DNA from: Ailurus styani
Taxonomy: Eukaryota > Chordata > Mammalia > Carnivora > Ailuridae
Length of the DNA: 64,000 nucleotides
Direction: 5' to 3'
Assembly: GCA_002007465.1 (NCBI GenBank)
Contig: LNAC01001913.1
Location: 1,165-65,164 of the forward strand
The position numbers and the translations under genes were made by a program. The notes beneath the pieces were generated by a model. The model did not search any database. It worked only from the letters and a program-made list of their open reading frames with translations, and had not been told where the DNA came from. Of this stretch, positions 36,851-47,599 are shown piece after piece. Numbering within the stretch: position 1 is the first letter of the stretch; the number at the start of each line of letters is the position of its first letter.

Positions 36851-36904
36851 CAGACCACTTTTTAAGTAGTGCTAAATATTTGATTACTTGTTGCATTCTG
36901 CTGT

Positions 36905-37112
36905 CTGAATGTCTGTATCCCAAAAAAATTCCTATGTTGAAATCCTAATGTCTAGTATGAGAGTAGATGGGGCCTCACCCTACCATGCTGTCACCCTGAT
37001 CTCTGAATTCCAGCCTTTGGAGCTGTGAGAAATAAATGTTCATTGTTTATAAGCCATCCAGTCTGTGGTATTTTGTTATAGTAGCCCAAATGGACTAAAA
37101 CATATTTTGAAC
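36905..37112 (+). repeat. Ancient mammalian interspersed repeat, family not assigned
   Basis: The blocks TGTATCCCAAAAAAATTCCT, TCACCCTGATCTCTGAATTC, TTCATTGTTTATAAGCCATC and TGTGGTATTTTGTTATAG are familiar from a widespread old repeat ending in ACTAAxACA. I do not assign its class. Confidence 0.5.
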
Positions 37113-38695
37113 AAAGGAAGCCAGTACATGATAGAATGAAAGAATCATTCCTGTGCAAGAAAAACATTAGGTGCCACAGTTTTCTTGTCTCTAAATTAGG
37201 AATGATTTACATGATGTCAAGGACTGACTGGAGAAATGGTTAATACAGAACCTCCAGCTTTGAAGTACAAATCCCCAGAAACATAAATACAGAGCAACAT
37301 TTCCTGAATATTCAAGCTTATACTTTGAAAAGGGATTGACAAGAAAAAGGTTGATGTTGAAATGGCTCAGTTATAATAAGTTGTTGAAATTATTCTGATA
37401 ATCAAGTACAATGCATCAGGGCAGACATTTTCAGGAAAGGTTAAGGTTTCCTTGACAAGTATCAAATGCATCGTTAATATTCCCTGGGAAGTTTTTGTCA
37501 ATAATGAGTGAAGTGCTATAAAACTATTTTTAAACTCTCTTTGGAGTTAATTCTATTCTTTCAAAATTCTTTTCTGCTCAAATTTCCTGTAATTGCTAAA
37601 TTAATAGTTATTTGGGGGAAGTTACTGAACATTATGTTGAAGGAAAGGTTTTGACTCTTTCTGTCAAATAGGATTAAAGATATCAAAGAACAGGGAGCTG
37701 TTTTGAAAACTTCTGGGAAAATTCTAATATAAAGAAGGAGTTAGCCCAAAAATATTCACCCAAAGTTACAATTACTAGTGTCTACCTAAAATTATTGTTA
37801 ATATCTATTATAGAACTTTTGTATTTGCAAACTTCATAGCAATTCCTTTGTATTGGTCATTCCACATAGCAATCCAACTAAGATCTTCTGTGTCTATCCT
37901 TATTCTAAAGGTGAAAGACTTGAGAGTAATTATAGGTAGCTAGATTTTTTGACCATTCATTAGAAGATAATCATTAATACATATTGATCAGAATCAGAAG
38001 AGTTGAAATAGTTATTAACATCATTAGAATTGATGTATTATATTACTTGCAATTGTATCAAGTAATACTTGAAAGGTTTTTGGTATTCCAAGAACATGAT
38101 GGTGGACAACCTAAAATCAATCAAGCCTCTACACAAAGACACGTGAGAATATTTAGAAAGCATCTGATATTAAAAAAATTAATGTTACCTTCATTTGAAG
38201 TCATTGATGTTTATGGAGTCTATCCTCAACTCTACCAGAAATGGGCAGTTACTTTAAATTATATTCTTCAATTAATATACTTCACCCAGATGCTTTTTTA
38301 TTGGTTGAAGATATTAAAAGTATGGCTATTTTTACTAAGCAGAATAAATGTTTGCATGAGTTATAATATTAATTCAGTGTTAACCTTGGTGTTTCTAAGA
38401 ATACTACTGATTTTTAACTTTTTAGTACAGTGGTTATTATCCCAGCAAGGTAATTGAGAAAGCAACTTCAATAATGGAATTCTAGACTCATATCTGTGTC
38501 TTAGTGACAGGCACCATAGTATATAAAAAGAAAAGTAGACAGAAATAAACCTATAAATGAATTATGAGGATATTTAAAAATAACCTTGAGACAGATATGG
38601 CTTTATTTACAGCCTTATATCTATACTCCTACCTTTTTTTTGGTCTTATAAATCAGCATGAAAATATCTATTTCCTGGGTTGGAGTTTCTTTTCT
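37113..38695. other. Unique AT-rich sequence with a 157-codon chance-like frame
   Basis: An ATG-to-stop frame of 157 codons lies at 37984-38457 on the + strand. The predicted product is rich in Ile, Leu and Tyr with a hydrophobic C-terminal third. It has no domain I recognise and no Kozak or splice context, and A+T-rich codons dominate, so I do not call it a gene. Nothing else is recognised in this stretch. Confidence 0.4.
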
Positions 38696-38696
38696 T

Positions 38697-39575
38697 CTTT
38701 TTTTTTTAATTTTAAGTTTTTATTTTAGTACCAGTGAGTTAACATGAAGTGTTATATTAGTTTCAGGAGTACAATAAACTAATTCAACACTTCCATACCT
38801 CACCCTGTGATCATCACAGCAAGTGCACTCCTTAATACCCATCACCTATTTCACTCATCCCCCCATCCATATCACTTCTGTTAACAATCAGTTTCTTCTC
38901 TATAATTAAGAGATGGTTTCCTGATTTGTCTCTATTTCTCTGTCTCTTATTTTCCCCCCTTTGCTTGTGTTTTTCCCACATATGTTTTAAAATCTACATA
39001 TGTGTGAAATAATATGGTATTTTGCTTTCTCTGACTGACTTATCTCGCTTAGCATTACACTCTGCAGCTCCATCCACATTCTAGCAAATGGCAAGATTTC
39101 ATTCTTTTTATGGCTGAATAATATTCCATTATATATATACCACCTCTTTATCCATTCATCAATCAATGGACACTTGGGCTTCTTCCATATTTTGGCTATT
39201 GTAAATAATGCTGCAATAAATATAGGACTTAATGTATCCCTTTGAATTAGTATTCTCCTATTCTTTGGGTAAATGCCCAGTAGTGTGATTGCTGAATCAT
39301 AGGTTAGTTCTATTTTTAAATTTTTAAAATTTTAAATTTTAAATCCATAGTGTTTTCCACAGTGGCTACACCAGTTTGCATTCCCACCAACAGTACACAA
39401 GTGTTCCTTTTATCCACATCCACATCAACACCTGTTGTTTCTTGCATTGTTAAATTTAGCCATTCTGACAGGTGTGAAGTGATAACTCATTGTAGTTTTG
39501 ATTTGCATTTTACTGGTTATAAGCGATGATGAGCATCTTTTCATGTATATGTTGGCCATCTGTATATCTTCTTTT
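38697..39575 (-). mobile_element. L1 3' portion (3' UTR and ORF2 end)
   Basis: An antisense tail begins with poly(T) at about 38697. It continues through CACAGCAAGTGCACTCCTTA, GCAAATGGCAAGATTTCATT, TTTGCATTCCCACCAACAGT and ends around TGTTGGCCATCTGTATATCT near 39570. It is homologous to 4735-5660. ORF2 is too decayed for an open frame longer than about 60 codons. Confidence 0.85.
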
Positions 39576-39989
39576 TTTAATTGAGTAAAAAAGAGAATTT
39601 AATTTAGGAAAATATGAAACACATACAAAATTATAGAGAAGAGCTTAATCAATTACCCATCAACGATGACCACCCCATGGCTTTTCTTATTTAAAAGATA
39701 CCCTTAGCCATTATCCTCTTTTCCTGATCCTGCCCTCATCTGCCCAAACAGATTATTTCAAGGCAAATTCCAGACAAAACTCTTTCTAAAATCAATCCTA
39801 TTTTCTTCAAAGTTGTCTATGTTGCCAGCTATAAATTTCCACAGGGCTTTGAAATATCTGATTAAACCTATATGATAGTTCAAATATGAAAGTAAGAATT
39901 AAATTACTCCTGAAAGTTATGTAAGTTTTTTTTAAAAATATACCTTTTTTATTGCTAAGTAATCAATCCTTATTCAGTCATTTCTATTT
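39576..39989 (+). repeat. Probable ancient L1 3' end, weakly assigned
   Basis: Contains AAACAGATTATTTCAAGGCAA followed by ATTCCAGAC, a phrase seen in old L1M-type 3' ends in sense orientation (compare 56870-57625). The rest is too diverged to be sure. The 27 bp at 39809-39835 recur inverted at 40444-40470. Confidence 0.4.
39809..39835 (+). repeat. 27-bp inverted repeat, arm A
   Basis: The arm starts AAAGTTGTCTATGTTGCC and ends AGCTATAAA. Its perfect reverse complement is at 40444-40470, 608 bp away. It is not a terminal repeat of any element I recognise. Confidence 0.9.
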
Positions 39990-40443
39990 GTTCTTTTTAA
40001 AGTTTTTTATTCTCCAATTTTTTATTTAAATTCAAATTAGTTAACATATAGTGTAGTGTTGTTTTCAGGAGTAGAATCTCGTGATTCATCGCTTATGTAT
40101 AACACCCAGTGCTCATCATAAGTGCGCTCCTTAATGCCCATCATCCATTTAGCCCATCTCCCCACCCACCTCCTCTCAAGCAGCCCTCAGTTTTTTCTCT
40201 ATGGGTAAGAGTCTCTTATGGTTTGCCTCCCTGTCTGTTTTTATCTCATTTTATTTTTCCTTACCTTCCCTTATGTTCATCTGTTTTGTTTCTTAAATTC
40301 CACATGAGTGAAGTCATATGATATTTTTCTTTCAGTGATTAACTTATTTCAATAGCATAATACACTCTAGTTAGATCTACGTTGTTGCAAATGGTAAGAT
40401 TACATTCATTTTTATGGCTGAATAATATCCCATTGTGTGTGTG
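39990..40443 (-). mobile_element. L1 3' end, abruptly truncated
   Basis: Antisense tail: TTAGTTAACATATAGTGTAG, CCCAGTGCTCATCATAAGTG, CCTTAATGCCCATCATCC, TGGCTGAATAATATCCCATT. It stops at GTGTGTGTG at 40443, where normal L1 would continue into ORF2, and is replaced by the inverted 27-mer. Confidence 0.85.
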
Positions 40444-40470
40444 TTTATAGCTGGCAACATAGACAACTTT
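40444..40470 (-). repeat. 27-bp inverted repeat, arm A'
   Basis: The exact reverse complement of 39809-39835, placed at the breakpoint between an L1 tail and LTR-like sequence. It overlaps the start of arm B' by two bases. Confidence 0.9.
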
Positions 40471-40598
40471 AAACGTAGGTTAAACTACAGCTAGACTAAG
40501 TGTCACTCTAACACATCAACCATAATAGCGATATTTACACAAGTAAGCCTTTAGTTGTTTGTATAATTTGTTTCCTTTTAATTGAGTATGTAAATATC
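40469..40598 (-). repeat. 130-bp inverted repeat, arm B'
   Basis: The reverse complement of 42121-42250 with about six differences (roughly 95% identity by eye). It starts TTAAACGTAGGTTAAACTAC and ends ATTGAGTATGTAAATATC. Confidence 0.9.
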
Positions 40599-41084
40599 AA
40601 GGGGGTCTGTTTCTTACTATTTTGTGAACAAATGGTAAGGCTTTTCTCAATAGCTTCCTGCTTCTTCATAACATCTGGCCATTAATTATTAAGGGAACAT
40701 GTAGCAACCAGTGTTCTGCTTATGCTTATGCCCTATCCTTAGATAAGCCTCCTTTTCTTTGGGCAGAGTTAACTCCTAGTTTCAGGGCTTCAACGTCTGA
40801 AAACTCTTCCTCCTGATCTGTAAGAGCTCAAAGAGATAACATTAAAAGGGCCTGTTACAGGGATAAAATTTAAGGTTTCCATATGGTTTTGGCTAATTGA
40901 TCTCAGTCTGGTTAGGAGTGCCTGGAAGCCTAATTAACAGGATCAATTCTTAGGTAAGGATCAGAGGCAATGGAGGGAGATACCAGGTTCGCTTTGGTAG
41001 GCAGGAGCTGTGCAAACGCTGCCATTCCCACACTGTGACTGTGTCAGCCAGTGAGGCCCATGCAGCTCCCAGCATCGGGGGAAG
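40599..41084. other. LTR-like or retroviral sequence, unassigned
   Basis: Follows arm B' without a break and may be the other half of the same element as 42251-42775 in opposite orientation. It contains no open frame with a viral motif. It ends near the L1 tail that starts around 41085. Confidence 0.35.
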
Positions 41085-41340
41085 GGAGGAAAAACTGAAT
41101 GAGAAGTTATCAGAAAGGGAGAAAAACCATGAGAGACTCTTAGCTATAGGAGACAAAGTGAGGGTTACTGCATGGGAGGTGGGTGGGCAGTTGGGATAAT
41201 TGGGTTATGGGCATTAAGGAGGGAACGTGATGTGATGAGTACTGGGTGTTATATGCAACTGATGAGTTATTGATCTCTACATCTGAAACTCATGATGTAC
41301 TATATATTGGCTAATTGAATTTAAAGTAAAAATAAAAAAT
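41085..41340 (+). mobile_element. L1 3' UTR tail
   Basis: Sense-strand tail: ACCATGAGAGACTCTTAGCT, AGGGTTACTGCATGGGAG, GATGTGATGAGTACTGGGTG and a terminal AAGTAAAAATAAAAAA. It is followed at once by unrelated ORF2 sequence of another L1. Confidence 0.85.
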
Positions 41341-42122
41341 AGAAACAAAAATGGATGAAAGCCCTAAATATGTCAAAGAAAAACATCAAAATCCTAGAGG
41401 AATACACAGGCAGTAACCTCTTTGACCTTGGCCATAGCAAATTCCCACTAGACACATTGCCAGAGGTAAGAGAAATAAGAGCAAAAATGATTACTGGGAC
41501 TTCATCAAGATAAAAAGCTTCTGGACAGAGAAGGAAACAGTTCACAAAGCTAAAAGAGTATAGAATGGGAAAAGATATTTGCAAATGACATATCTGGTCA
41601 GTATCCCAAATATATAAAGTACCTATCAAACTCAACATCCAAAAAATAAATAATCCAGTTAAAAATGGGCAGAAGACAGGAATAGACATTTTTCCAAAGA
41701 AAACATCCAGATGGCTAATGGACACATGAAGAGATGCTCAACATCACTTATCACCAGGAAAATACAAATCAGAATCATAATGAGATATCATCTCACACCT
41801 GTCAGAAAGACTAAAATTAACAATACAGGAAAGAATAGATGTTGGCAAAGATGTGGTGAAAGGGGAATCTTCTTACACTATTCGTGGGAATGCAAATGCA
41901 TGCAACCACTGTGGAAAACAGTATGGAGGTTCCTCAAGATGTTGAAAATAGAACTACCCTACAACTCAACAACTGTACTACTAGATATTTATCCGAAGGA
42001 TACAAAAATACAGACTCCAAGTGGTAAATGCACCACAGTGTTTTATAGCAGGATTAACAACAGCAAAACTATAGAAAGAGCCCAGGTGTCCATCGACTGA
42101 TGAACAGATAAAGAAAATGTGA
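41341..42122 (+). mobile_element. L1 ORF2 C-terminal fragment
   Basis: The + strand reads degenerate ORF2, with an intact 129-codon stretch at 41711-42100 ([20 protein letters not shown], then [20 protein letters not shown]). It lacks both the N-terminal part and the 3' UTR. On the right it breaks off at GATATTTATG, where arm B begins, so the junction shares a few bases of microhomology. Confidence 0.85.
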
Positions 42123-42250
42123 TATTTATGTACTCAATTAAAAGGAAACAAATTATACAAACAACTAAAGCCTTACTTGTGGAAATATCGCTATTATGGT
42201 TGATGTGCTAGAGTGACACTTAGTCTAGCTGTAGTCTAACCTACGTTTAA
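42121..42250 (+). repeat. 130-bp inverted repeat, arm B
   Basis: Pairs with 40469-40598. It contains TTAAAAGGAAACAAATTATA and GAGTGACACTTAGTCTAGCT. It runs directly into the LTR-like segment to its right. Confidence 0.9.
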
Positions 42251-42775
42251 CCATAAATCACACTAATAGCTAGACATTTTTCACTTCACTTGTTTTTCTT
42301 TTAAATGCCTTGTTATTCTACTTTTGTAGGAATCTGCTTAAACTTTCTAAGAATAAGAGCATGACCTATGTGAACCTGCACGCTTGGGAGCAAACCACTT
42401 AAAAAAGATAGATTTATCTCTGTCTTGGTTGAGGGAGTTGACGCATGGAAAAGAAAAACATAATGTTTTTCACTGATCAAAGCACCATATCACTAAAACT
42501 AATCCACTTCAAAAAGTCATGTTTCTGTCACTTATTTCTCATCTCTGAAACTAATCAACTTCAAAAGGTTATGATTTTGTCACATATTTCTTGTCTTACT
42601 GCTTATAAATAAAATATTGGGACCAGCAGAGCAGCGAAGCTACAGAGATGCCAGAGATGCCTGCTTGGTGATCAGAAAAAATCTCTTGACATTCTCACTC
42701 CTTTTGCTGACACCGTCCATCCTTAGGGGACCCCTGGACCTGTTGGAGCTGGACTCCAGCACCCCATGATCCTCT
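42251..42775 (+). repeat. LTR-like segment with TATA and AATAAA motifs
   Basis: Carries overlapping TATAAA (42604-42609) and AATAAA (42608-42613) motifs, followed by ATTGGGACCAGCAGAGCAGC and a GC-richer end (CCTGGACCTGTTGGAGCTGG). This suggests the R/U5 side of an LTR in sense orientation. No primer-binding site or viral gene follows, because L1 sequence starts at about 42776. Confidence 0.45.
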
Positions 42776-42899
42776 GCTTTGTTTTTCAAAGTCCACATAT
42801 CAGTGAAATCATATAGTAATTGTCTTTCTCTGATTGACTTATTTTGCTCAGCATAATACCCTCCAGTTCCATCCTTGTCAATGTAAATGGTAAGTATTC

Positions 42900-45800
42900 A
42901 TCCTTTCTAATGTCTGAGTAATATTCCATTGTATATATATCCTACATTTTCTTTATCCATTCATCTGTTGATGGACATCTCAACTCTTTCCATAGTTTGG
43001 CTATTGTGGACATTGATTCCATAAATATTGGGGTTCATGTGCCCCTTTGGATCACTACATTTGTATCTTTGGGGTAAATACCCAGTAGTGCAATTGCTGG
43101 GTTGTAGGGTAGCTTTATTTTAAACCTTTTGAGGAACCTACAGACTGTTTTCCAGAGTGGCTGTACCAGCTTGCATTCCTACCAACAGTGTAAGAGGGTT
43201 CCCCTTTATCCACATCCTCACCAACATTTGTTGTTTCTTGACTAGTCAATTTTAGCCATTCTGACTGGTGTAAGGTGGTATCTTATTGTGTTTTTTATTT
43301 GTATTTCCCTGATGAAAAGGGATGTGGAGTATTTTTTCATGGGTCTGTTGGCCATTTGTATGTCTCCTTTGGAGAAATGACTGTTCATGTCTTCTGTCCA
43401 CTTCCTGATTGGATTATTTGTTTACTGGGTGTTGAGTTTGATAAGTTCTTTATAGATCTTGAATACTAGCCCTTTAATTGATAAGACACTTGCAAATATC
43501 TTCTCCCATTACATAGCTTGCCTTTTAGTTTTGTTGACTATTTCCTGCAGTACAGAAGCTTTTTATCTTGATGAAGTCCTGATAGTTCATTTTTGCCCTT
43601 GCTTCCCTTGCCGTTAGAGATGTATCTAGCAAGAAGTTGTGATGGCCAAGGTCAAAGAGGTTGCTGCCTGCGTTCTCCTCTAGAATTTTGATGGATTCCT
43701 GTTTCACATTTAGGTCTTTCGGCCATTTTGAGCTTACCTTTGTGTATGCTGTAAGAAAATGGTCCAGTTTGATTCTTCTACATGTGGCTGTCCAATTTTC
43801 CCAACACCACTTGTAGAGGAGACTCCTTTTTCCATTGAATATTCATTCCAATCTTTGTTGAAGATCAGTTGACCACAGAGTTGAAGATCCATTTCTGGGT
43901 TCTCTATTTTGTTCCATTGATCTATGCATCTGCTTTTGTTCCAGTACCATACTGTTTTAATGATTACAGCTTTGCAATATAGCTTGAAGTCCAGCATTGT
44001 GATGCCACCAGGTATGGTTTTCTTTTTCAGTATTTCTCTGGCTATTAGGGGCTTTCCGTGGTTCCATACAAATTTAGGATTATTTATTCCAGCGCTGTGA
44101 AAAATGTTGATGAAATTTTGATAGGGATTGCTTTGAATGTGTAGATTGCTCTAGGTAGCATAGACATTAACAATATTTGTTCTTCCAATTCACAAGAATG
44201 GAATATTTTTCCATTTCTTTGTGTTTTCCTCAATTTCTTTCATAAGTGTTCTGTAATTTTTAGAGTACAGATCCTTTATCTCTTTAATTCAGTTTATTAC
44301 TAGGTATCTTCTGGTTTTTTTGCGCAAGATCAATTTCTTGATTTCTCTTTCTTCTGTCTCATTGTTAGTGTATAGAAATGCACCTGACTTCTGTGCATTG
44401 ATTTTATATCCTGCCGTGTTGCTGAATTCTTGTATGAGTTCCAACTATTTTGGGGTGGAATCTTTTGGGCTTCTCACATAAAGTATCATGTCATCTGTGA
44501 AGGATGAAAATTTGATATCTTCTTTGCCAATTTTGAATGTCTTTTATTTCTTTTTATTGTCTGATTGCTGAGGCTAGGACTACTAGTACTATGTTGACAA
44601 CAATGGTGAGAGTGGTTATCCCTGTCATTTTCCTGAACATAGGGGAAAAGGTCTCAGTTTTTCCCCATTGAGAATGATATTCACTGTGGGCTTTTCATAG
44701 ATAGCTTTTATGATATTGAGGTATGTTCCCTCTATCTTGACACTGTGGAGAGTTTTGATCAAGGAAATGTGCTGTATTTTGTCAAATACTCTTTTGTATC
44801 AATTGACAAGGTCATGTAGTTCTTGTCCTTTCTTTTATTTATGTAGTGTATGTATAACATTGATTGATTTGCAGATGTTGAACCACACTTGGAGCCCAGT
44901 AATAAATCCCACTTGGTCATGGTGAATAATCCTTTTAACGTACTGTTAGATCCTACTGGCTAGTATTTTGGTGAGAATTTTGGCATCCATTTTCATCAGG
45001 GATATTGGTCTGTAATTCTCCTTTTTGATGGGGTTTTGTTTAGTTTGGGATCAAGGTAATACTGGCCTCATAGAAAAAGTTTGGAAGTTTTCCTTCCATT
45101 TCAATTTTTTGAAACAGCTTCAGAAGAATAGGTATTAGGTCTTCTTTACCTATTTGGTAGAATTCCCCTGGGAAGCCAACCAGTCCTGGACTCTTGTTTC
45201 TTGGGAAGTTTTTGATTATTTCTTCAATTTCCTTGCTGGTTATGGGTCTGTTCAGGTTACTATTTCTTCCTTTTTCAGTTTTGGTAGTTTATAATTTTCT
45301 TGGAATGCATCCATTTCCTCCACATTGTCTAATTTGTTGTCATAAAATTGTCCATAATATTATCTTATACTTGTTTGTATTTCCTTGGTGTTGTTCATGA
45401 TCTCTCCTCTTTCTTTCATGATTTTACTAATTTGGGTGCTTCTCTTTTCTTTTTGATAAGTCTGGAGAGGGATATATTGATCTTATTCTTTCAGAGAATG
45501 AGCTCCTAGTTTCAATAATCTGTTCTACTGTTCTTTTGGTTTCTATTTCATTGATTCCTTCTCTTATCTGTATTATTTTTCTTCTCCTGCTTGCTATTGG
45601 CTTTATTTTCTTTCTGTCTCCAGCTACTTTAGGTGTATGTTTAGGCTGTGTATTTGACACTTTTCTTGTTTTTTGAAAAAGGCTTGTATTACTATGTACC
45701 TCTCTCTTAGGACCACCTTTGCTGCATACCAAAGGTTTTGAACAATTTTGCTTTTATTTTAATTTGTTTCCATGACTTTTTAAAATTCATCTTTAATATC

Positions 45801-46330
45801 CTGGTTGACCTATTCATTCTTTAGTAGGATTTTGTTTAACCTCCAAGTATTTGATTTCCTTCCAAATTTCCCCCTGTGATTGAGTTCAAGTTTCGAAGTA
45901 TTGTGGTCTGAAAATATGCAGGGAATAATCCCAATCTTTTGGTACCATTTGAGACCTGATTTGTGATCCATTATGTGATCTATTCTGGAGAATGTTCCAT
46001 GTGCACTCATGAATAATATGTATTCTGGTGCTTTAGGATGGAATACTCTGAATATATCTATGAAGTCTATCTGGTCCAGTATGTCATTCAAAGCCCTTAT
46101 TTCCTTGTTAGTCTTCTGCTTAGATGATCTGTCCTTTGCTATGAGCACAGTGTTAAAGTCCCCTACTGTTATTGTATTATCAATGTGTTTCCTTAACTTT
46201 GTTATTAATTGGTTTATATAGCTGGCTGCTCCCAAGTTAGGAGTATAAATTTTATAACTGTTATATCTTTTCGTTGGACAGACCCTTTAAGTATGATATA
46301 GGGTCCCTCTTCATCCCTATATAGAATCAA
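42900..46330 (-). pseudogene. L1 ORF2 remnant (endonuclease and reverse transcriptase)
   Basis: The endonuclease portion (46235-45810) keeps VGDFNTVL, the RIDHI motif in GTFSRIDHIMDHKSG, and the SDHN motif in IPCIFSDHNTSKLELN. Reverse transcriptase traces follow, with an FTDDM version of the catalytic box near 44490. The C-terminal region extends to about 42900. At least a dozen frame breaks separate the readable pieces. ORF2p normally nicks DNA and reverse-transcribes L1 RNA. This copy is a fossil. Confidence 0.8.
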
Positions 46331-46439
46331 GATTTTTTCTCAGGAGTCTTAAGTCTTTCAGTTTAAAATTTTCTTTTTCTTTTTCCTTTTTTTTTCCTTT
46401 TCAACTAGTTTCTTATTTTATCAGCTCCTTATCTTAAGG

Positions 46440-47599
46440 TTTTTTTTAATTTTCATTTTTACATTTACATTTTGTAGATATATTCTTCATTTTTGGCTTC
46501 CTTTCACTGAATTCAATATGTATAAGGTTTTTCTTCAGGAGTTTTTCAGTTTTGTGTGATCCATAAACGTAGTATTTGACTGATGTTCCCACTGTTGCTC
46601 TGGGGGAGGGGCCTGTTGCACTGCTTCTCAGATGTGTTTGTTTGGGTGGAGTTGCACCACACCTTGTCAGGTGGCTGGGCTCAGTGTAACCCGCTTTGGG
46701 TTGCTGTATGTAACTTTTGTTCCCCAAAAGCTTTTTTTTTTGTCACTTTAGAGGATAAGACAAAACAAAAACAAAAATAGCACCCCCGATCTCTGGCCCT
46801 GGAGCCCAACAATCATGGCCTCCACTCTTCAGTGCACCCTCAGGGAAAAGCAGTCAAGCACTTTTGTTCACCAAACTCTGAAGACTCTTGCGATGTACAC
46901 CTGTATGAATTTTCCCACAGGAGGGACTGGGGTCTCAACAGATCCCTGCTGCTCTCTGGGCCCCTGTTCTGGAAGCAGTTGCCCCATCATGCGTACACAG
47001 GCACTGCTTCTCCCAGGAGAGGAAGAGGGGTCTCATAGAGGTTTTGCTGCTTGTCAGGTCCCCGCTTGGAGAACAAACCGATTGTGCCATGGTTCTAAGT
47101 TTATAGCAACACCTAGCTGAGAGACCACTGCTGGGCTCACTGATTGCAGCCAGCTTCCCTGATATAATGCCTGCAAACTCTGCTGCACTAAGGCACCCCC
47201 ACTCTTACTGTGAACATGGGAATCCTGAGACCACACTGTCTCAACTAGGATTCTGCCTCTCTTTGCTACCTGAGCACTTTTCAGGCAAGTATGTCCCTCA
47301 CAGGAGTAGACTTTGAAAATTCTGACTTTGTGTTCAACTCTTATACCATTTTCCAGTAGCTAGCTTCTAGAGGCTCCCTCCCCCCAATGGTTTATTTTCT
47401 GATATATCTCCTTAAATTCACTTCTCCGCACTTCCTACCTTTCAAAAGTGGTAAGTTTTCTATTTGTAGAATTGCAGCAATTCTTTTCTTATATCTCAGG
47501 TTGAATTCACAGGTGTTCAGAATGATTTGATAGATATCTAGCTGAATTCAAGGGGCCGGATGATATGAAGACTCCCTACTCTTCTGCCATCTTCCCTTC
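46440..47599 (-). other. L1 5' UTR / internal promoter region
   Basis: A GC-richer block within L1 sequence, with no coding frame that matches L1 proteins. It ends at CTTCTGCCATCTTCCCTTCC on the + strand, which on the minus strand gives the GGAAGATGGCAGAAG start typical of L1 promoters. The 93-101 codon frames here are incidental. Confidence 0.65.

Larger units (their letters stand above)
42776..47599 (-). mobile_element. Long L1 lacking ORF1 (ORF2 joined to 5' UTR)
   Basis: On the minus strand the element starts at 47599 with a carnivore L1 5' UTR (the + strand reads CTCTTCTGCCATCTTCCCTT at its end). It passes through GC-rich UTR sequence to about 46440, then enters ORF2 endonuclease near 46330 and runs to about 42776. 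No ORF1 lies between, and the 3' UTR is missing at the left end. The many stops show it is long dead. Confidence 0.8.

Noticed and set aside
46815..47120. 101-codon + strand Cys-rich frame that looks like a secreted peptide
   Set aside because: It is antisense to the GC-rich L1 5' UTR, with no signal peptide or supporting context.
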